Of a stretch of 64,000 nt of DNA, positions 1 to 12,198 are shown one piece after another (the stretch's first letter is position 1; every line of letters starts with the position of its first letter). The stretch is taken from the NCBI GenBank assembly GCA_017871115.1, contig JAFCIZ010000008.1, forward strand, positions 124,001 through 188,000, written 5' to 3'. The notes under the pieces were generated by a model. The model searched no databases. It saw nothing but the letters and a program-made list of their open reading frames with translations, and was not told the DNA's origin. The translations under genes were made by a program, and so were the position numbers. Source of the stretch: Cunninghamella blakesleeana (Eukaryota > Mucoromycota > Mucoromycetes > Mucorales > Cunninghamellaceae).

Positions 1-309
1 CATCATTACTATCCACCACCTTCGGATAAAGAAAAAGAAAAAAAAATCGTTCCAAAAAAAAGAAATAAAAAATCATTCTCGTCATCCAACAACAACAATA
101 CTTTATCTTTTTGGACATCAGCATTTACCGAAACAACATTATTATTTGGCATTTTTCATTACATATTATCTTTATCGAAACCTACCTCTTTTTTATTTAG
201 TTTATCTTGGTTAGTGAGTTTATTATTAACCAAGAAAAAATCTTTATCTTCTCGATCATTTTTAAATCATTTTACTTTACTCATGTCGCATTGGTTAAAA
301 AGAAAATGA
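1..309 (+). CDS. 3' end of a gene, probable membrane protein C-terminus (partial)
   Basis: Frame 1 is open from the first base to a TGA at 307-309, giving 102 codons with no start inside the window. The peptide begins with a basic, Asn/Ser-rich stretch (residues about 10-37). Two hydrophobic segments follow, at about residues 47-62 and 66-81, then a short basic tail ending in WLKRK. This looks like the last exon of a membrane-associated protein with two C-terminal hydrophobic segments. No family is recognisable. It is rated cautiously because AT-rich DNA easily yields hydrophobic reading frames, but 100 open codons at this composition, with Ser, Pro and Asn runs like those of the neighbouring proteins, favour a real exon. 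Confidence 0.5.
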   Translation, partial: HHYYPPPSDKEKEKKIVPKKRNKKSFSSSNNNNTLSFWTSAFTETTLLFGIFHYILSLSKPTSFLFSLSWLVSLLLTKKKSLSSRSFLNHFTLLMSHWLKRK

Positions 310-865
310 TTTTTAATAGTATACCATTTTATGATTTATTTTATTTTATTTATGTATTTTATGTATTTTACTATGTTTTATTTTTTCATTGTACTAGTTT
401 ATGTTATTTTATCTTTTTGTATAACCTTTTAATTATATTTGTCATTATATATATTTTATTTCACTATGCTTTATTGTTCTATAATTAGTTTTTACCCCAT
501 GTATTTTTATATGAGTGCACAGGCCTTTTTTTTAAATTTTTTTTAATTATTATAGATATAGAAAATTATAATATGTTTAGAATGGAAGAATATTAATAAA
601 AAAATTAGTGTATGAATATACTATGTCATATGATACTAGTGATGTCTCTCTCTCTCTCTTTTTTTTTTACATGAATACTTTTTTTTTTTTACAAAGTGTT
701 TGATAACCCATATGTTTATTTATATTTTAATGCATATCAATACATGAATGTATTTATATATAAACTGTCATAATAAAAACTCCACTTTTTTTTTTTAAAA
801 AAAACAAAGATCGCCACGTTGTTAGGAATCCTGGGAAAGAATCAACTTTTTTCATATGGTGTCGT

Positions 866-900
<35 letters not shown>

Positions 901-3900
901 GGGAGACCCAAGAAAAGGTAATAAAAATGGTTATTGTTTTTAATTTCTTGTCTGAACACAAGGATAATTACTATTTAAATAATAATAGTAATAATAATAA
1001 AGATTTAAAAGGATTGTTGTGAGTACAAATAAAAATAAGACAAAATATAAATATAATAGATAGACATATGAGTTTTTTTATTCGAGAATAAAAAAATAAT
1101 AGTTTATTTACCAAATTAAAGTTGTTGTTGTTTAGTAAAAATAAATGTCACTAATCGGCTTTTCCATTTTTGTAAAGTAACTATAAATTATTGAACCCGT
1201 TCCAGTTTTTTTTCTTTTTTTTCGTCAGTTTAAAATAATACTACATTCCATTCAAACAAAAAAAGAAAAAGAGAAAAGGTTGATATGTATATCCGCCAAT
1301 TCTATTTTTAATTTTTTTTTTCATGTTATTTTTATATTCCAAGAGGACCGATAGTTTCCATTTTATTATAACCATCGTTGATGTTGGAGAATTTTTATTT
1401 TTTAGTAGTTATTTTTCTAATAGTTTATCAACCCAGAGAACAAAAAAGAAATTATTGATGTTTTCCTTGTTTAGAAGTGAATGAGAGAGCAGTGGCGTTT
1501 TTGTTCTTTAAAGTCTTGGCTGCTAGATGACTTTTTAATAATAAAAATACATCCGTATGCAAACTTTATAATTGCCTTTTAAATAATTGTTTATATTCTT
1601 AACTATAAAGTAAAAATGGGCATTTCCTTTTACTTGCACCTTTTTTAATACTATATTGCTTTTTCGTCAAAACAAATTATTTGACAAATGCGGAATTTAA
1701 AGTTAACTGCTACTTGAATAAATTCAAAATTTTATTTTTGAATTTCTTTTTCTTTTCTACATTTAATTTTTTTTCAATAATATGCAATATTTTATTTAAA
1801 ATGTTAAGCACGATAAAAAAATATATTTAAATTATAGGAAATCGTCAATTCGCATCTGTTTGACTTGTAATTTCGACTGAAACAGCTCTCTCTATACAAA
1901 GCTGTTTAGAAATATGGGTATAAGAACACCTATTCCATTTAACATTGTTTTTTTTAATAAATCTACATAGACTTATATATTTAATATAATAAAATGAATT
2001 CCAATAGATGGACATAGAAGTAAAGTTACCGTTAAATTATTTAATATTTTATAAATTTTATTCTATATATAATAGACGTTAAATCATTTTATTCACTATG
2101 ATAAAATCAATTGACTAATTGAAAAATACAACGTTACACAATAATGCAAACAGAGGATAATTTACATGTTTTAAAAAAAAAGTGCAATCATAGCCAGCAA
2201 GCATCTATAATTAAAATATGACAAAAGGAAAATCAAGAGTTATTATAATAATATATAATAAATGTTAATATACTTTTATATACGTATCTGTTTTAGCTTG
2301 GTACGTAATAGCAAGAATAATATATATAAAACAAGTAATTATTATTCTAACAGCGATTGATGTTTATGTTGTATCATAGGTAAAATCAAACTATCAAAGT
2401 TATGGTTCTTTTTACAATTATAATGACTTTATCTAGATATTGCGAGGTTTGGGGAAAAGTAGAAAAAATACTGAAAATTCTAGGCCAACATTTACAACAA
2501 AATGGTGAATAGTAAAAATAACTAGTGCCGTCGTTACGGATCTTGGAGAATAGTATGAGAGAAAATATAACAAATAAAAAAATCTTTTTAATCATATTTT
2601 TTTTATACGTGTAGAAAAATAAAATTACTACAAGTAAAACTAATATAAAAGATTAATCAATGGATTGAATATAAAGTTTGCAAATAATTGGAAACAATAG
2701 AGTATTTTAAGGATATCGATATTTATATAAGAAATAAAAGAGTTGGTGATATTATTTTAACGATTATGGATGGCTATTTTTATTATTCTGCTCTTCTTTC
2801 TTTTCTTTAATACATTGATATTCCATGAAGCAATAATAACAAGGACAAATGCAAAAAAAATAAAATAACAATTACTGGCTACACTATATGATAAGACATA
2901 TCAATATAAAAATTCTTTACTACTAATATAGACATAGATATTAAAAACTCTTTCATAAAGTGCCGGTTTATGGCTAGTATGATGATTTTTTATATTATGA
3001 ATAATTTTATATATGCTATTATTCAATCAATAATATTTATATTACTTTATCAATATTATATAGTTACTTATATGTATTATAGTACCATGTATATATATAT
3101 GTCATGTTTGATTTGAGTATTATTACTATAACTGCCACTGCTGTTAAGAGTATTGAACCAAGGCTACTAATAGAAAGCTTATGTGTTTATAATGATATAT
3201 GCGTCAAAAAAGATATTATTTGAGTTATCAACACTTTATATAACATATATAACGTTTTCTCCGTCTCCGAATAATAAAAGTTAATATCAAAAGTATATAA
3301 AAATAACTATATTTTTTAAAATACATTAAATAGTTTATATGTGAGGAAAGAAAAATTACTATAAAATTAGATAAATCCTTTTTTTTTTTTTTTTCATTTT
3401 TATTTTTTAGATGATATTTGTACAAAATAAATAATTTTTAATTCAAGAAAAAAACTCTTAATATGTCTGTTATAGAGATTTGATAAAAATACTTCATGTA
3501 TCTACCATTAGGCATATTTGTTTTCCTATTACCAATTAGCGAAAGTAATTTTTAAAGTTTAAAATGTAAATTCTATTTTTTAATGGTTTAAAAGTTCTTA
3601 ATATATTTGGATGGTGATTCTAGAAAATATATATAGAAAAAGATTTATGGATTTTTTTTATTAAAAAAAATTAGGAATGAAAAGTATTCGCCCAGTATTT
3701 TTTTATTCTTACTTTATTAATTAAAAAAAAAAGGTGGGTTATTATAGCAATTACAAAAGGAGTTAGAATCTGATTTGCTCTTAATGATTGTACATGTAAT
3801 ATAAATAGGAACAAAACAAGACGTCATCTTCAAAGTTATCAATCATTTCGAACGTTGGATCAACGTATACACCAAGTTTTTAATATAAACAAAAATCGTG

Positions 3901-4084
3901 TATTTCTAAATACATACCTATTTTTTATTACTACTTTTTTTTTTTAATATAAATGTAAAATAAATGAAAAGTTAAATAGACTAATTTATATTGATGGAAA
4001 ATATTTTAAATATACATTTCAAAAAAAGTAATACCGTTTTTTTTTATTATATTTTATTTAAAAAGAAGAGCCAAAAAGAAAAGA
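310..4084. other. long AT-rich intergenic region, no gene recognised
   Basis: About 3.8 kb of very AT-rich DNA with short open frames only. A (TA)n microsatellite lies at about 870-898. A 69-codon minus-strand frame at 2386-2595 and a 65-codon frame at 3228-3425 have no recognisable domain, and no splice sites were found that would extend them. A GACGTCAT (CRE-like) octamer occurs at 3820-3827. Nothing else is supported. Confidence 0.6.
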
Positions 4085-5057
4085 TTATAATTTCTGTTGA
4101 GGATATAAAGCTTTTAATTTATCTACTCTATCCAAAAGATCTTGACAAAAATGAACAGCAGCACGACGTTCTTGGCGAGCAGTAACAAAAGAACTTGGGC
4201 ACTCCACTCCATCTAGAGTAAGCAACGCGCGTACAAGCATTTCTGATATATACATGGCTTCATTTTTCTGTTCTTGTAATAATGATAATGTAGTTGTCTC
4301 TGCTCTACCTTCATTTTCTTGTGGTTGATGGTGTTGATCTATGGTATCAATGCTATTTAATAATAATAACGGCTGTTGATTTTCTAAGGCTTTTACTTTT
4401 GCTACTAATGGTTGGGTATTCTCCATCACTTTATGAATTCTTGCTAAACATCCTACTTCTTCTTCATTTCCAGATGCTGTTTGTTGTAATTGTTCAGCCT
4501 ATAATATATATACAAAAGAAAGAGAAAAATAAAAAGAAAAAAATGAATTCTGCATCTTTTTCTTTTTTTCTTATGCATCATTTATTTATCTTTATTAAAA
4601 AAATAAATCAGCTATTTTTCTCTTCCCTCTTCCTTCTTATATTCCATTATTCTATATTTCTCTTTGTTTAATTATTATTATTATTATTTACGTTGACATT
4701 TTCCCCATGAACCACAAGAATAGAAGAAGGTTGAATACCTAAACTAACAAGTGTAGCTTGATCGTCTTTTAAATAACCACCATTATATTGTAACGTCATA
4801 TTGGCCATAGGAATATGAAATTGTGCTTTACATTGTAATTTGATATCATGGGTAGTATATCGATGGTATTGCGCTGGATGTAAATAAAAAGGTTTCAGCT
4901 GGTCTTTCCATTGTATTAATATATATGGCCGTTCATTATTATAATTATTATTTCTGTTCGTGGGTGGTCTTGGCTGTGATGTAGGTGATGGTTGATATGG
5001 TCTTTGTTGTTTTTTATCTTGAGATTTAAAACCAAAAAAAGAAGCAAGATGATCCAT
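4085..5057 (-). CDS. BAG-family co-chaperone with ubiquitin-like and BAG domains
   Basis: Two exons, 5057-4692 and 4498-4085, joined in phase 0 across a 193-nt GTAAAT..TAG intron, give 259 aa. After a low-complexity Pro/Gln/Asn leader, residues about 45-119 form a ubiquitin-like fold ending in SSILVVHGE. Residues about 122-230 are the helical BAG domain, with conserved signatures LARIHKVMENTQPLV and AVHFCQDLLDRVDKLKAL. BAG domains bind the Hsp70 ATPase domain and act as nucleotide exchange factors; the UBL can link the chaperone to the proteasome (family knowledge). There is no C- or N-terminal membrane anchor, unlike yeast Snl1, so this is closer to the Bag1 layout. The ATG at 5057 is the first in frame and starts the conserved protein. 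Confidence 0.85.
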
Positions 5058-5692
5058 GGTATATTTTATTGTCTATGCTATCTATTTAGTTTTTGATAAA
5101 TAATATATATATATATATAATATGTTTCTATGTGTATGTCTATTATACTGTCGCCTAAAAAAACTTGTTAAATTAAAAATATATATAAAAAAGAAGAGAA
5201 AGAAAGAAAGATACATAATTTAGTAAATAAATTATAATATAAAGTCATATCTTTTATATTGAATTTACTAAAAATAAAATAAAATAAAGGTATTGGTAAT
5301 ATAAATAAAACAAATAGAACGATTTTTTACTTTTTTTAAAAAAATGGAAAGAAAGACAAAAGAAAAGAAAATCCAAAAATTTAATTTTTTTATTCTTGAA
5401 TTTTAAAACTCAACTTCCAAAACGCAGAATATAAAAAAGTAACGTGCCTGAATGATATTATGTTCAGTATATTCAAAGGGTACATTTATTTTAATAAATA
5501 ATATATATTCTTATTATATTTATTTATATATAAAAAAATCAAAAAACAAAAACAAAACAAAAAAAAAAAAAACTTATATAAAATGATTAAAAAATTATGT
5601 ATTAAATAAATGAATATATGTATATATATATATTTAAAAATAGTACACTAAACTTTAAAAAATAATAACAGTAATAAAAAGAATGATATCCA
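5058..5692. other. intergenic: promoter side of BAG gene, 3' side of MYB gene
   Basis: AT-rich spacer between two minus-strand genes. It contains short (TA)n runs near 5104-5119 and 5619-5632 and several A-tracts. No coding signal is seen. Confidence 0.6.
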
Positions 5693-6283
5693 TCAAGTCC
5701 TATTTAAACCACCATATAATTCACGTTGGTTTTTCGGAGTATTTATAGGAGAAGGAGGTTGATAAGAAGAACTATGAGGATGTGATGACGGTAAAGAAGA
5801 TGAAGAAGATGAAGAAGTATTTGGAGCAGGATAATTAATAAGTGGAGGTGATGATGACGACGACGACGATGGTAGTGCATTAGAATTTGATATTTTTAAA
5901 AAAGATGTATTTCTATTATTATTATCGCTTTGCTCTTCTCCTTCTTCTTTTTCTGTTGTTGTTGTATTTAATAATGCAGCAATAGAGGGTGAATGTCTTG
6001 CATCATTTATTGAAGGTGATAACAGTGGTGGTTGTGTTAATTTTATAGAGGACAAATTAGGTGGTGATGATGATAATGATTTTGTTATTCCTTTTTTTTG
6101 ATGCAAATATTTATTCCATCTCTGTCGGCATTGTTGACTGTATCGATTTGGTACCATTTTTGCTATTTTATCCCAATTCCCAATCCCGTTGATTTCAACA
6201 GATTTACGTAATAATTCATCTTCTTCTGGTGTCCATCTAACATAGGTTGATTTTGTTCTTGGTTTTTCATTATTATCATTCAT
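5693..6283 (-). CDS. single-repeat MYB/SANT DNA-binding protein
   Basis: An intronless frame of 196 aa begins at the ATG at 6283. Residues about 15-61 form one MYB repeat: W17, the EED acidic turn at 20-22, then GNWDKIAKMV, and the third-helix signature QCRQRWNKYL. That last motif is typical of R2/R3 repeats of c-Myb-like factors that contact DNA. The rest is Ser-, Asn- and Pro-rich and probably disordered. Only one repeat is present; no GT..AG extension was found in the 184 bp between its start and the next gene upstream (6468). Family members with one repeat act as transcription regulators or telomere-binding proteins. The specific role is unknown. Confidence 0.8.
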   Translation of the reverse strand: MNDNNEKPRTKSTYVRWTPEEDELLRKSVEINGIGNWDKIAKMVPNRYSQQCRQRWNKYLHQKKGITKSLSSSPPNLSSIKLTQPPLLSPSINDARHSPSIAALLNTTTTEKEEGEEQSDNNNRNTSFLKISNSNALPSSSSSSSPPLINYPAPNTSSSSSSSLPSSHPHSSSYQPPSPINTPKNQRELYGGLNRT

Positions 6284-6467
6284 TATTATATCTATTTTAA
6301 TAATGATGAATATATATAATAATAAGGAAAAAAAGGAATATAAATAATAATGTAAAATAATATATATATATATATATATCTTTAAAATAAATATCCTTTT
6401 TTCTTCTTTTTCTTCTTCTTCCTTTTATTATTTTTTAGTTTCAAATAAAAATAAAGAAAAAAAAAAT

Positions 6468-7414
6468 CTAGTTTAAAACTGATATGCTACCTTCATTTTT
6501 TTGTGGTCTTGTTGGGAAAATTGATAACAAAGCATTTGCAGAATCAATGGATTTTTTTGATCTTTTTTCATTTAATCTATTATTATTGTCGTCATCGTAA
6601 TTAATGTCCTCTTCTTCTGTTCCTTCCTTTATTGATTCGTCATCATTATTATTATCATAGATCGAATAAAGATGTCTTTTTGTTGTTAAGGATTTTTTTA
6701 ATGCTTGCTGTTGTTGATGAATTTGTTGTTGTAATTGTAATTTTTGTTGTTGTCTTTTCGATATGATGGGTTTATCTATATCTTGGCTTTTATCATTTTG
6801 ACTTTGACTTTGCTCAACACTACTAGCATTGGCACCCGTACCAATATTAGCATGTACTGTATTATTATTATTTGTTATATTCGTTCCAGCCGTTTTAGAA
6901 GTAGCGTTTTGGGATTCAAAATCGGGATCACTTAACATTTGATCAGCCAATATTCCAAGACTATCCAATCCCGAAATTGCTGTAGCAGGTCGTATATCGC
7001 TTCGCATTTTCGGAGAATATTGTTGTTGAAATAAATAAGGTCGATTTCGTGGCGAATCTGTAAAACGAGGAGATTTATGGTGAGATGATGTTGCTGTTGC
7101 GGATGCTGATGCTGTAGTTGTTTTTGGTGATGAAGTGGATGTTGCTGTAATGGATGAAGATGGTATACCTGAGGAAGAGGATGAGGATGTCATTGGTATC
7201 GATAAATTATTATTTGTATGATCATAATGCTGTGTTGATTGTTGTTCTTTTGATTTTAATATATCTTGAAAATAATCTAATTCTGCTTCTCGTGCTTTTA
7301 GTCTTAAATTTGTTAAATGAATTTTTCTTAATAGCTGTTTTCTATCTTCTAGTAATTCTTCTTTGCTTAATTTGTCATCCTAATTTAAAAATGAGTAAGT
7401 ACAGAAGAATGAAG

Positions 7415-7445
<31 letters not shown>

Positions 7446-8645
7446 GCCTTACTTCAGGTAATAATTCCATATCTTCGACTGATTGCAATATTTCCTTCAA
7501 ATTTATTAATCTTTTCGACAATGTTTGAATATCTTTGTGTAACATTTTAGTTTCTGTATGGTAACTTAATCGTTGTTCATTTTCCTGTAGATAAATATAA
7601 TATGCATTTATAATTTGCATTAGTATTATTGCTTTTATTATTGCTATTAGTAATTTATTTCATTTTTATACTTTAGTTTATATATTATATGAGTGATCAC
7701 TTACTGACATTATATAAACTTGTTTCATTGTTTCTATTGTTTTATTAGCATCGGGTGGTAGTGGGTGTGTATATCTGAGTTGTTCTGATTGTGAGTATAT
7801 TATATTCCTTAAATATTGATTTCTTTCTAATGATTCTCGTAGCTTTTTATTAAAAAAAAAAAGGAGAAGGAATAGAGAGAATGAATATTCATCAATTCAT
7901 TCTAATTCTTATTTTCTATTTTTATTTTTTAAAATACTATATATTAATAATTTACCAATTGTTCTTGTTGTTCACTTGTTTTTGATGACCAATCTTCTTG
8001 ATAAGGAGGTACATAATCCCACTATAATATCCATATTAATAAAATTAATATATTAATAAATAGATTACTATATTTTTAAAACTCGTATTTTTTTTATTAA
8101 TATTATTATTTATTTGTATTGTAACATTTACGGGAATTTGAGTATTGGTAGAAACGGGTAATGAATGATCCGATATTTTATTTGGTAATATAGAAGGAGG
8201 AGCGGGTGAAGAAAGTAAAGGTAAAGGTTGTGGTTGTACTGATTGATGATGAGGATGCTGTGATGGTGTAGTGCTACCAGGTGGAGGCATGTCGGTTCTT
8301 GTTGCTGAGCCAGGCTCTGTTAATACAAGATCTATTTTCCATTTCGCATCACTTCCCCAACGTTCAATCTAAAATACAGTTATCATAAAAAATTATAATA
8401 ACTGGTCATTAGTATGGATACAGATACATATGCACATTCTATCTTTCTGGAGATTTTTTTTTATTTACTTCTCTTATCTCTCCTTTCTTTTATTTTCGTT
8501 TATTTATTTTATATATTACTTGTTGTCTAACGGATTGAAGTATACAATCCAACTGATCGGAATTTTGTGTAAAAGTAGACTGTCGTCTTCCTAATGGAGA
8601 AGGTGATTTTACAGTTGATATATCTTGAAGTCTAGATGCTTGCAT
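6468..8645 (-). CDS. coiled-coil protein of unknown function (six exons)
   Basis: Exons 8645-8520, 8368-8069, 8021-7956, 7842-7705, 7584-7453 and 7379-6468 all join in phase 0 at GT..AG borders (introns 47-151 nt) and give 557 aa. The N-terminus is basic and Ser-rich. An ordered patch around residues 43-68 contains IERWGSDAKWKIDLVL, followed by a Pro/Ser/Gln linker. From about residue 143 the protein has WDYVPPYQEDW and then heptad-rich helices up to about 300, including KMLHKDIQTLSKRLINLKEI and LRLKAREAELDYFQDIL, indicating a long coiled coil. The C-terminal half is low complexity with Gln and acidic runs. I do not recognise the family. The uniform phase-0 splicing and coiled-coil continuity make the gene model strong even though its function is unknown. 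Confidence 0.75.
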
Positions 8646-10017
8646 AATAAATTAGAATGTATATATGGAGATTTGTTCTGTTGTTATTTCTTTTAATGCT
8701 TTTGATATTAATAATAAAAATTTTGATGAATAATATTAATAAAAGATAATGGATAAGGAATAACAACACAGTCCAATAAAGTGCGTAAAAAAAAAGAAAA
8801 TAAAAAAGATATATATAAAATAAAAAATGTGTGAGAGAAACAAATAAACAACAAAAAAAAAAAAAAAGAGGAGGAAAGGAAAAAAAGGAAAGAAAAAATC
8901 GATTTCAACGCGTTTTTTCCTCTTTTTTAGAAACAAAAAATTTTTTTTATGCTGTCGCGGGAATTAACTCATGACGTCGAATTTTTTCATCATTTAGAAT
9001 TTTTTATAGTATTATCTATTAATAAAGCAACCAATTGGCTATTATAGATTTATTAGTTTTATATATGCATCATCTATATGTCTATTTGAATCATGGTTAT
9101 AATGTTTTTTATTTTTTTTTTTAGTATTTAGTAGTTTATATGATTAATCAATCATATTTAATTTTATGTATTTAATATAAAAATTAGTGGTAAAAAATGA
9201 AATAAAATAGCAGTATTATGATTTCCTGTCTTAATCATATATATACATGATCCATTATATTGTATAAATTGCTATTAACTTTATTTTTATCTTTTTCTCT
9301 ATTTATATATCAATAAAATAAAAAATACTCTCCATTTAAAACAAAAATGGTAAAAAATAAAAAAGTTATTGAAAAAATAAACTCATTTTAAAAAATATAA
9401 AAAATGATATTTGAATCATATTATGAATATAAAAAATAAAATATAAACAATACTTAATTTATGAAGTATGCTTTAAAGAGTTTTGATAAAAAAATTAAGT
9501 TTTAGTTTTTTATATATTTATCTTTTTCAATTTCCGCTGGTATTTTATAAAATAAGGTTATTATTCAAAACTAATACTTTTATAAAGACTATAAAAAATA
9601 GACTAATTGACTTGAAATTTTAGTATTTCAATGGGGTGGTTATTTTCTTTTAGCATACCAAATTTTATATAATAATTATACAAATTGTTGTATTAAAAGA
9701 TTATATTCAAGTTTACTATTCCATTCTCTATTAATATGTGAAAACTTCAAATTAATCAACCTTTTTTTTATAGGAATAAATGAATTTTTAAAAAAGTATT
9801 CATTTGAATCCTTTTTCCAATCCTTTAAAATAAATAGCATTCAGTTATTATTATTACCTTTAATATATATATATATATATATATACATATAAAACCATTT
9901 TTTTAGGTGAATTTTGCTCAAGGGTGGACAAGCGGCTTTTGAAAATAACCTCTTAATACACATTTTTTGTCTTAATCTTTTTCTGTTTCTTTTTTTTTTT
10001 TTTTCAAAAAAAAAAAA
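8646..10017. other. divergent intergenic region (coiled-coil gene / NIT1)
   Basis: AT-rich, about 1.37 kb, probably holding two divergent promoters. It contains TGACGTCG at 8972-8979 (CRE-like), a (TA)n run at about 9862-9885, and a 14-T tract at 9991-10004 followed by C and 12 A immediately before the NIT1 ATG. No reading frame with domain content was found. Confidence 0.55.
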
Positions 10018-11422
10018 ATGGTAGCTATTTGTAGTGTAGCTCAGTTCTGTGCCACTTCTGCTGTTGAAATTAATAAATTAATATGCTGCCAGTTAATTAA
10101 AAAAGCTTCTCAACAAGGTGCAAAGGTAAAGAATATAACTTTTATTAGATTTAACTTTTTATTTATTTTTATTTTTTGACCTTCCCTCCCATTCTATCTC
10201 GTTCCTTTCTTTTTTATAGATACTTTTTTTACCAGAAGCCTCGGACTTCATATCAGAATCCAAAGAACAAGCTTTATCATTAACTGAATCTTTAGAAACA
10301 TCCTCCTTTGTGAAAAGTTTAAGACAATCTGCTAAAGCAGAAAATATATGGGTATCTGCTGGTGTACATGAAAAAGTGAGCATAAGAAAATATATAATAA
10401 TAACAGTAATAAAAAAGGCAATGGATATGAATAATGATAAGGGATAATGATTATTTATTTATTGTATATAGTGTAAAGGTGATTCGAATAAAATCGTCAA
10501 TACACACCTTCTTATTGATAACCATGGAGATATATTGGAAACATATCAAAAAATACATTTATTTGATGTGGATATAAAGGGCGGGCCTCGATTATTAGAA
10601 AGTGAATTAACAAAACAAGGTGACAAACTGGTTCCACCTATCGAAACACCAATTGGTCGATTAGGATTACAAATTTGTTATGATCTTCGATTTTCTGAAT
10701 TATCTATTTTACAAAGAAGGCAAGGGGCAGATATATTAAGTTTCCCTAGCGCGTTTACAATAAAAACAGGTCAAGCTCATTGGGGTAAATGAAATAAAAT
10801 AAAAATAAAGATAAAACAAACATGTGTATATAATTTTATGGATTGATCGATAGATTAATTAGTTTTGTTTTTTTATATTTACTTTTTTTTTTACGATATG
10901 ATGTGATTTAGAAACTTTACTTAGAGCAAGAGCTATTGAAACTCAATCTTATGTGTGTGCAGCGGCTCAAATTGGTCAACATAATGCAAAACGTGCAAGT
11001 TTTGGAAATTCAATGGTAAAAATAAAATAAAAATAAATAATAGTAACAATAGTGAAAAAAAAAGATGGAAACGATGGATAAATGATGACGATGATCCATT
11101 ACAATCTCTTACTCTCTCTTTCTATCTATAATATTTATATTTGTTTATTTATTTGTTTATTTATTGTTACTTTTTTTTTTTTAAATAGATTATAGGTAAA
11201 TAAGGAATACCGTGCTGATCATTATCGGAAACAACAGCGATAATAACATAAATTAATTTCTTTTATTTTATTATATATAAAGATCCTTGGGGAACCGTAT
11301 TAGCAAGATGCCCCGATACAAATGAACCAAGCCTAGCCTTTGCAACCGTTGATTTAGATTATTTACAAAAGATCAGGACGGAAATGCCAGTGATGGCACA
11401 TAGAAGAAATGATTTGTATTAA
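10018..11422 (+). CDS. NIT1: deaminated glutathione amidase / nitrilase-superfamily hydrolase
   Basis: Exons 10018-10125, 10220-10375, 10472-10784, 10912-11015, 11189-11195 and 11283-11422 give 275 aa. The carbon-nitrogen hydrolase triad is visible: Glu42 in FLPEASDF, Lys115 in YQKIHLFDVD and Cys157 in LQICYDLRF. Later family blocks are also present: AHWETLLRARAIE, DPWGTVLARC and the terminal MPVMAHRRNDLY. These match the NIT1 branch, which hydrolyses the deaminated by-product of glutathione (metabolite repair, family knowledge). Exon 5 is only 7 nt (ATTATAG) and is required: it supplies two Ile codons and the first base of the Asp codon in IIDPWGT. The start ATG lies right after an A-tract. 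Yeast NIT2-type enzymes are close relatives. Confidence 0.93.
11189..11195 (+). other. 7-nt microexon of the NIT1 gene
   Basis: Seven bases lie between an upstream ..AAATAG acceptor and a downstream GTAAAT donor. They keep exon 4 (ending SM, phase 0) in frame with exon 6, which begins with the last two bases of an Asp codon. Skipping it shifts the frame before the conserved DPWGT block. Confidence 0.85.
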
Positions 11423-11633
11423 TATTCTAGACAAATGAAGGGCAGAGGAATTTTTTTAAAAAGTAGGATGATATAATAAGAAATGAAATATCAAATTAGA
11501 ATCAATTATGCATATTTGACTTTCTATTTTTTTTTTTTCCCACCTTTTATTTTTATCATATTTTGTAACAGTTTTTTTTTAATTTATTTATTCTTTATTT
11601 AATTTAAAATCCATCTTATTATAAAATGATGAG

Positions 11634-11670
<37 letters not shown>

Positions 11671-12198
11671 TATATATACCTTTATACACATACATACATA
11701 CATACATACGTACATACATATATTCAAGTTCCAAACTCTATATATAAATGATGGATCATAAATGCATCAATATACATAATATAAATATAGATTATTCAAT
11801 TGGAGAAGGGAATAAAAAAAAAGTACCTTGAAAAAATAAATAATAAGGAGATGAAAAAAAGTAAATAAATAAATAAAATAAATCGTTGGGTCATTAACTA
11901 ATAAGGAAAGTAAAGAAAGTCGTACCCTTTTTTTTATTTTTTATAAAAAATGCTTTTTATTTTATTCACATTAAAAATAAATAAATCAGTGTATATAAGT
12001 GTGTGTGTATATATATATATTTGTATGTTCAAAGATAAAAAAAAAAAAATGAAAAGCTTTTTTTTTTAAAAGGTTCATTAATAATACTAATAAAAAAAAA
12101 TAGATAGTAAACTAAAAAGCAAGAGATATAAACAATTTAAAATAAAAATAAACAAGAGAGAGGTGGAAAGGTTAAAAGGGAAAAATGTCAACTTTTTT
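11423..12198. other. convergent 3' intergenic region
   Basis: Spacer between the 3' ends of NIT1 (+) and the two-TM gene (-). It holds a (TA)n run at about 11634-11660, a short CATA repeat near 11690-11720 and T/A-tracts. No gene is seen. Confidence 0.6.

Noticed and set aside
207..488. 93-codon frame downstream of the first partial gene
   Set aside because: Overlaps the frame-1 exon in another frame and is made of Phe/Tyr/Ile codons expected from AT-rich DNA.
2386..2595. 69-codon minus-strand frame in the first gene desert
   Set aside because: No domain, no splice extension and no conserved motif.
8972..8979. TGACGTCG, a CRE-like octamer
   Set aside because: A single 8-bp match is too weak to call a regulatory site; noted only in the intergenic entry.
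10159..10383. minus-strand frame inside the NIT1 gene
   Set aside because: Antisense to the verified exon carrying the catalytic Glu.
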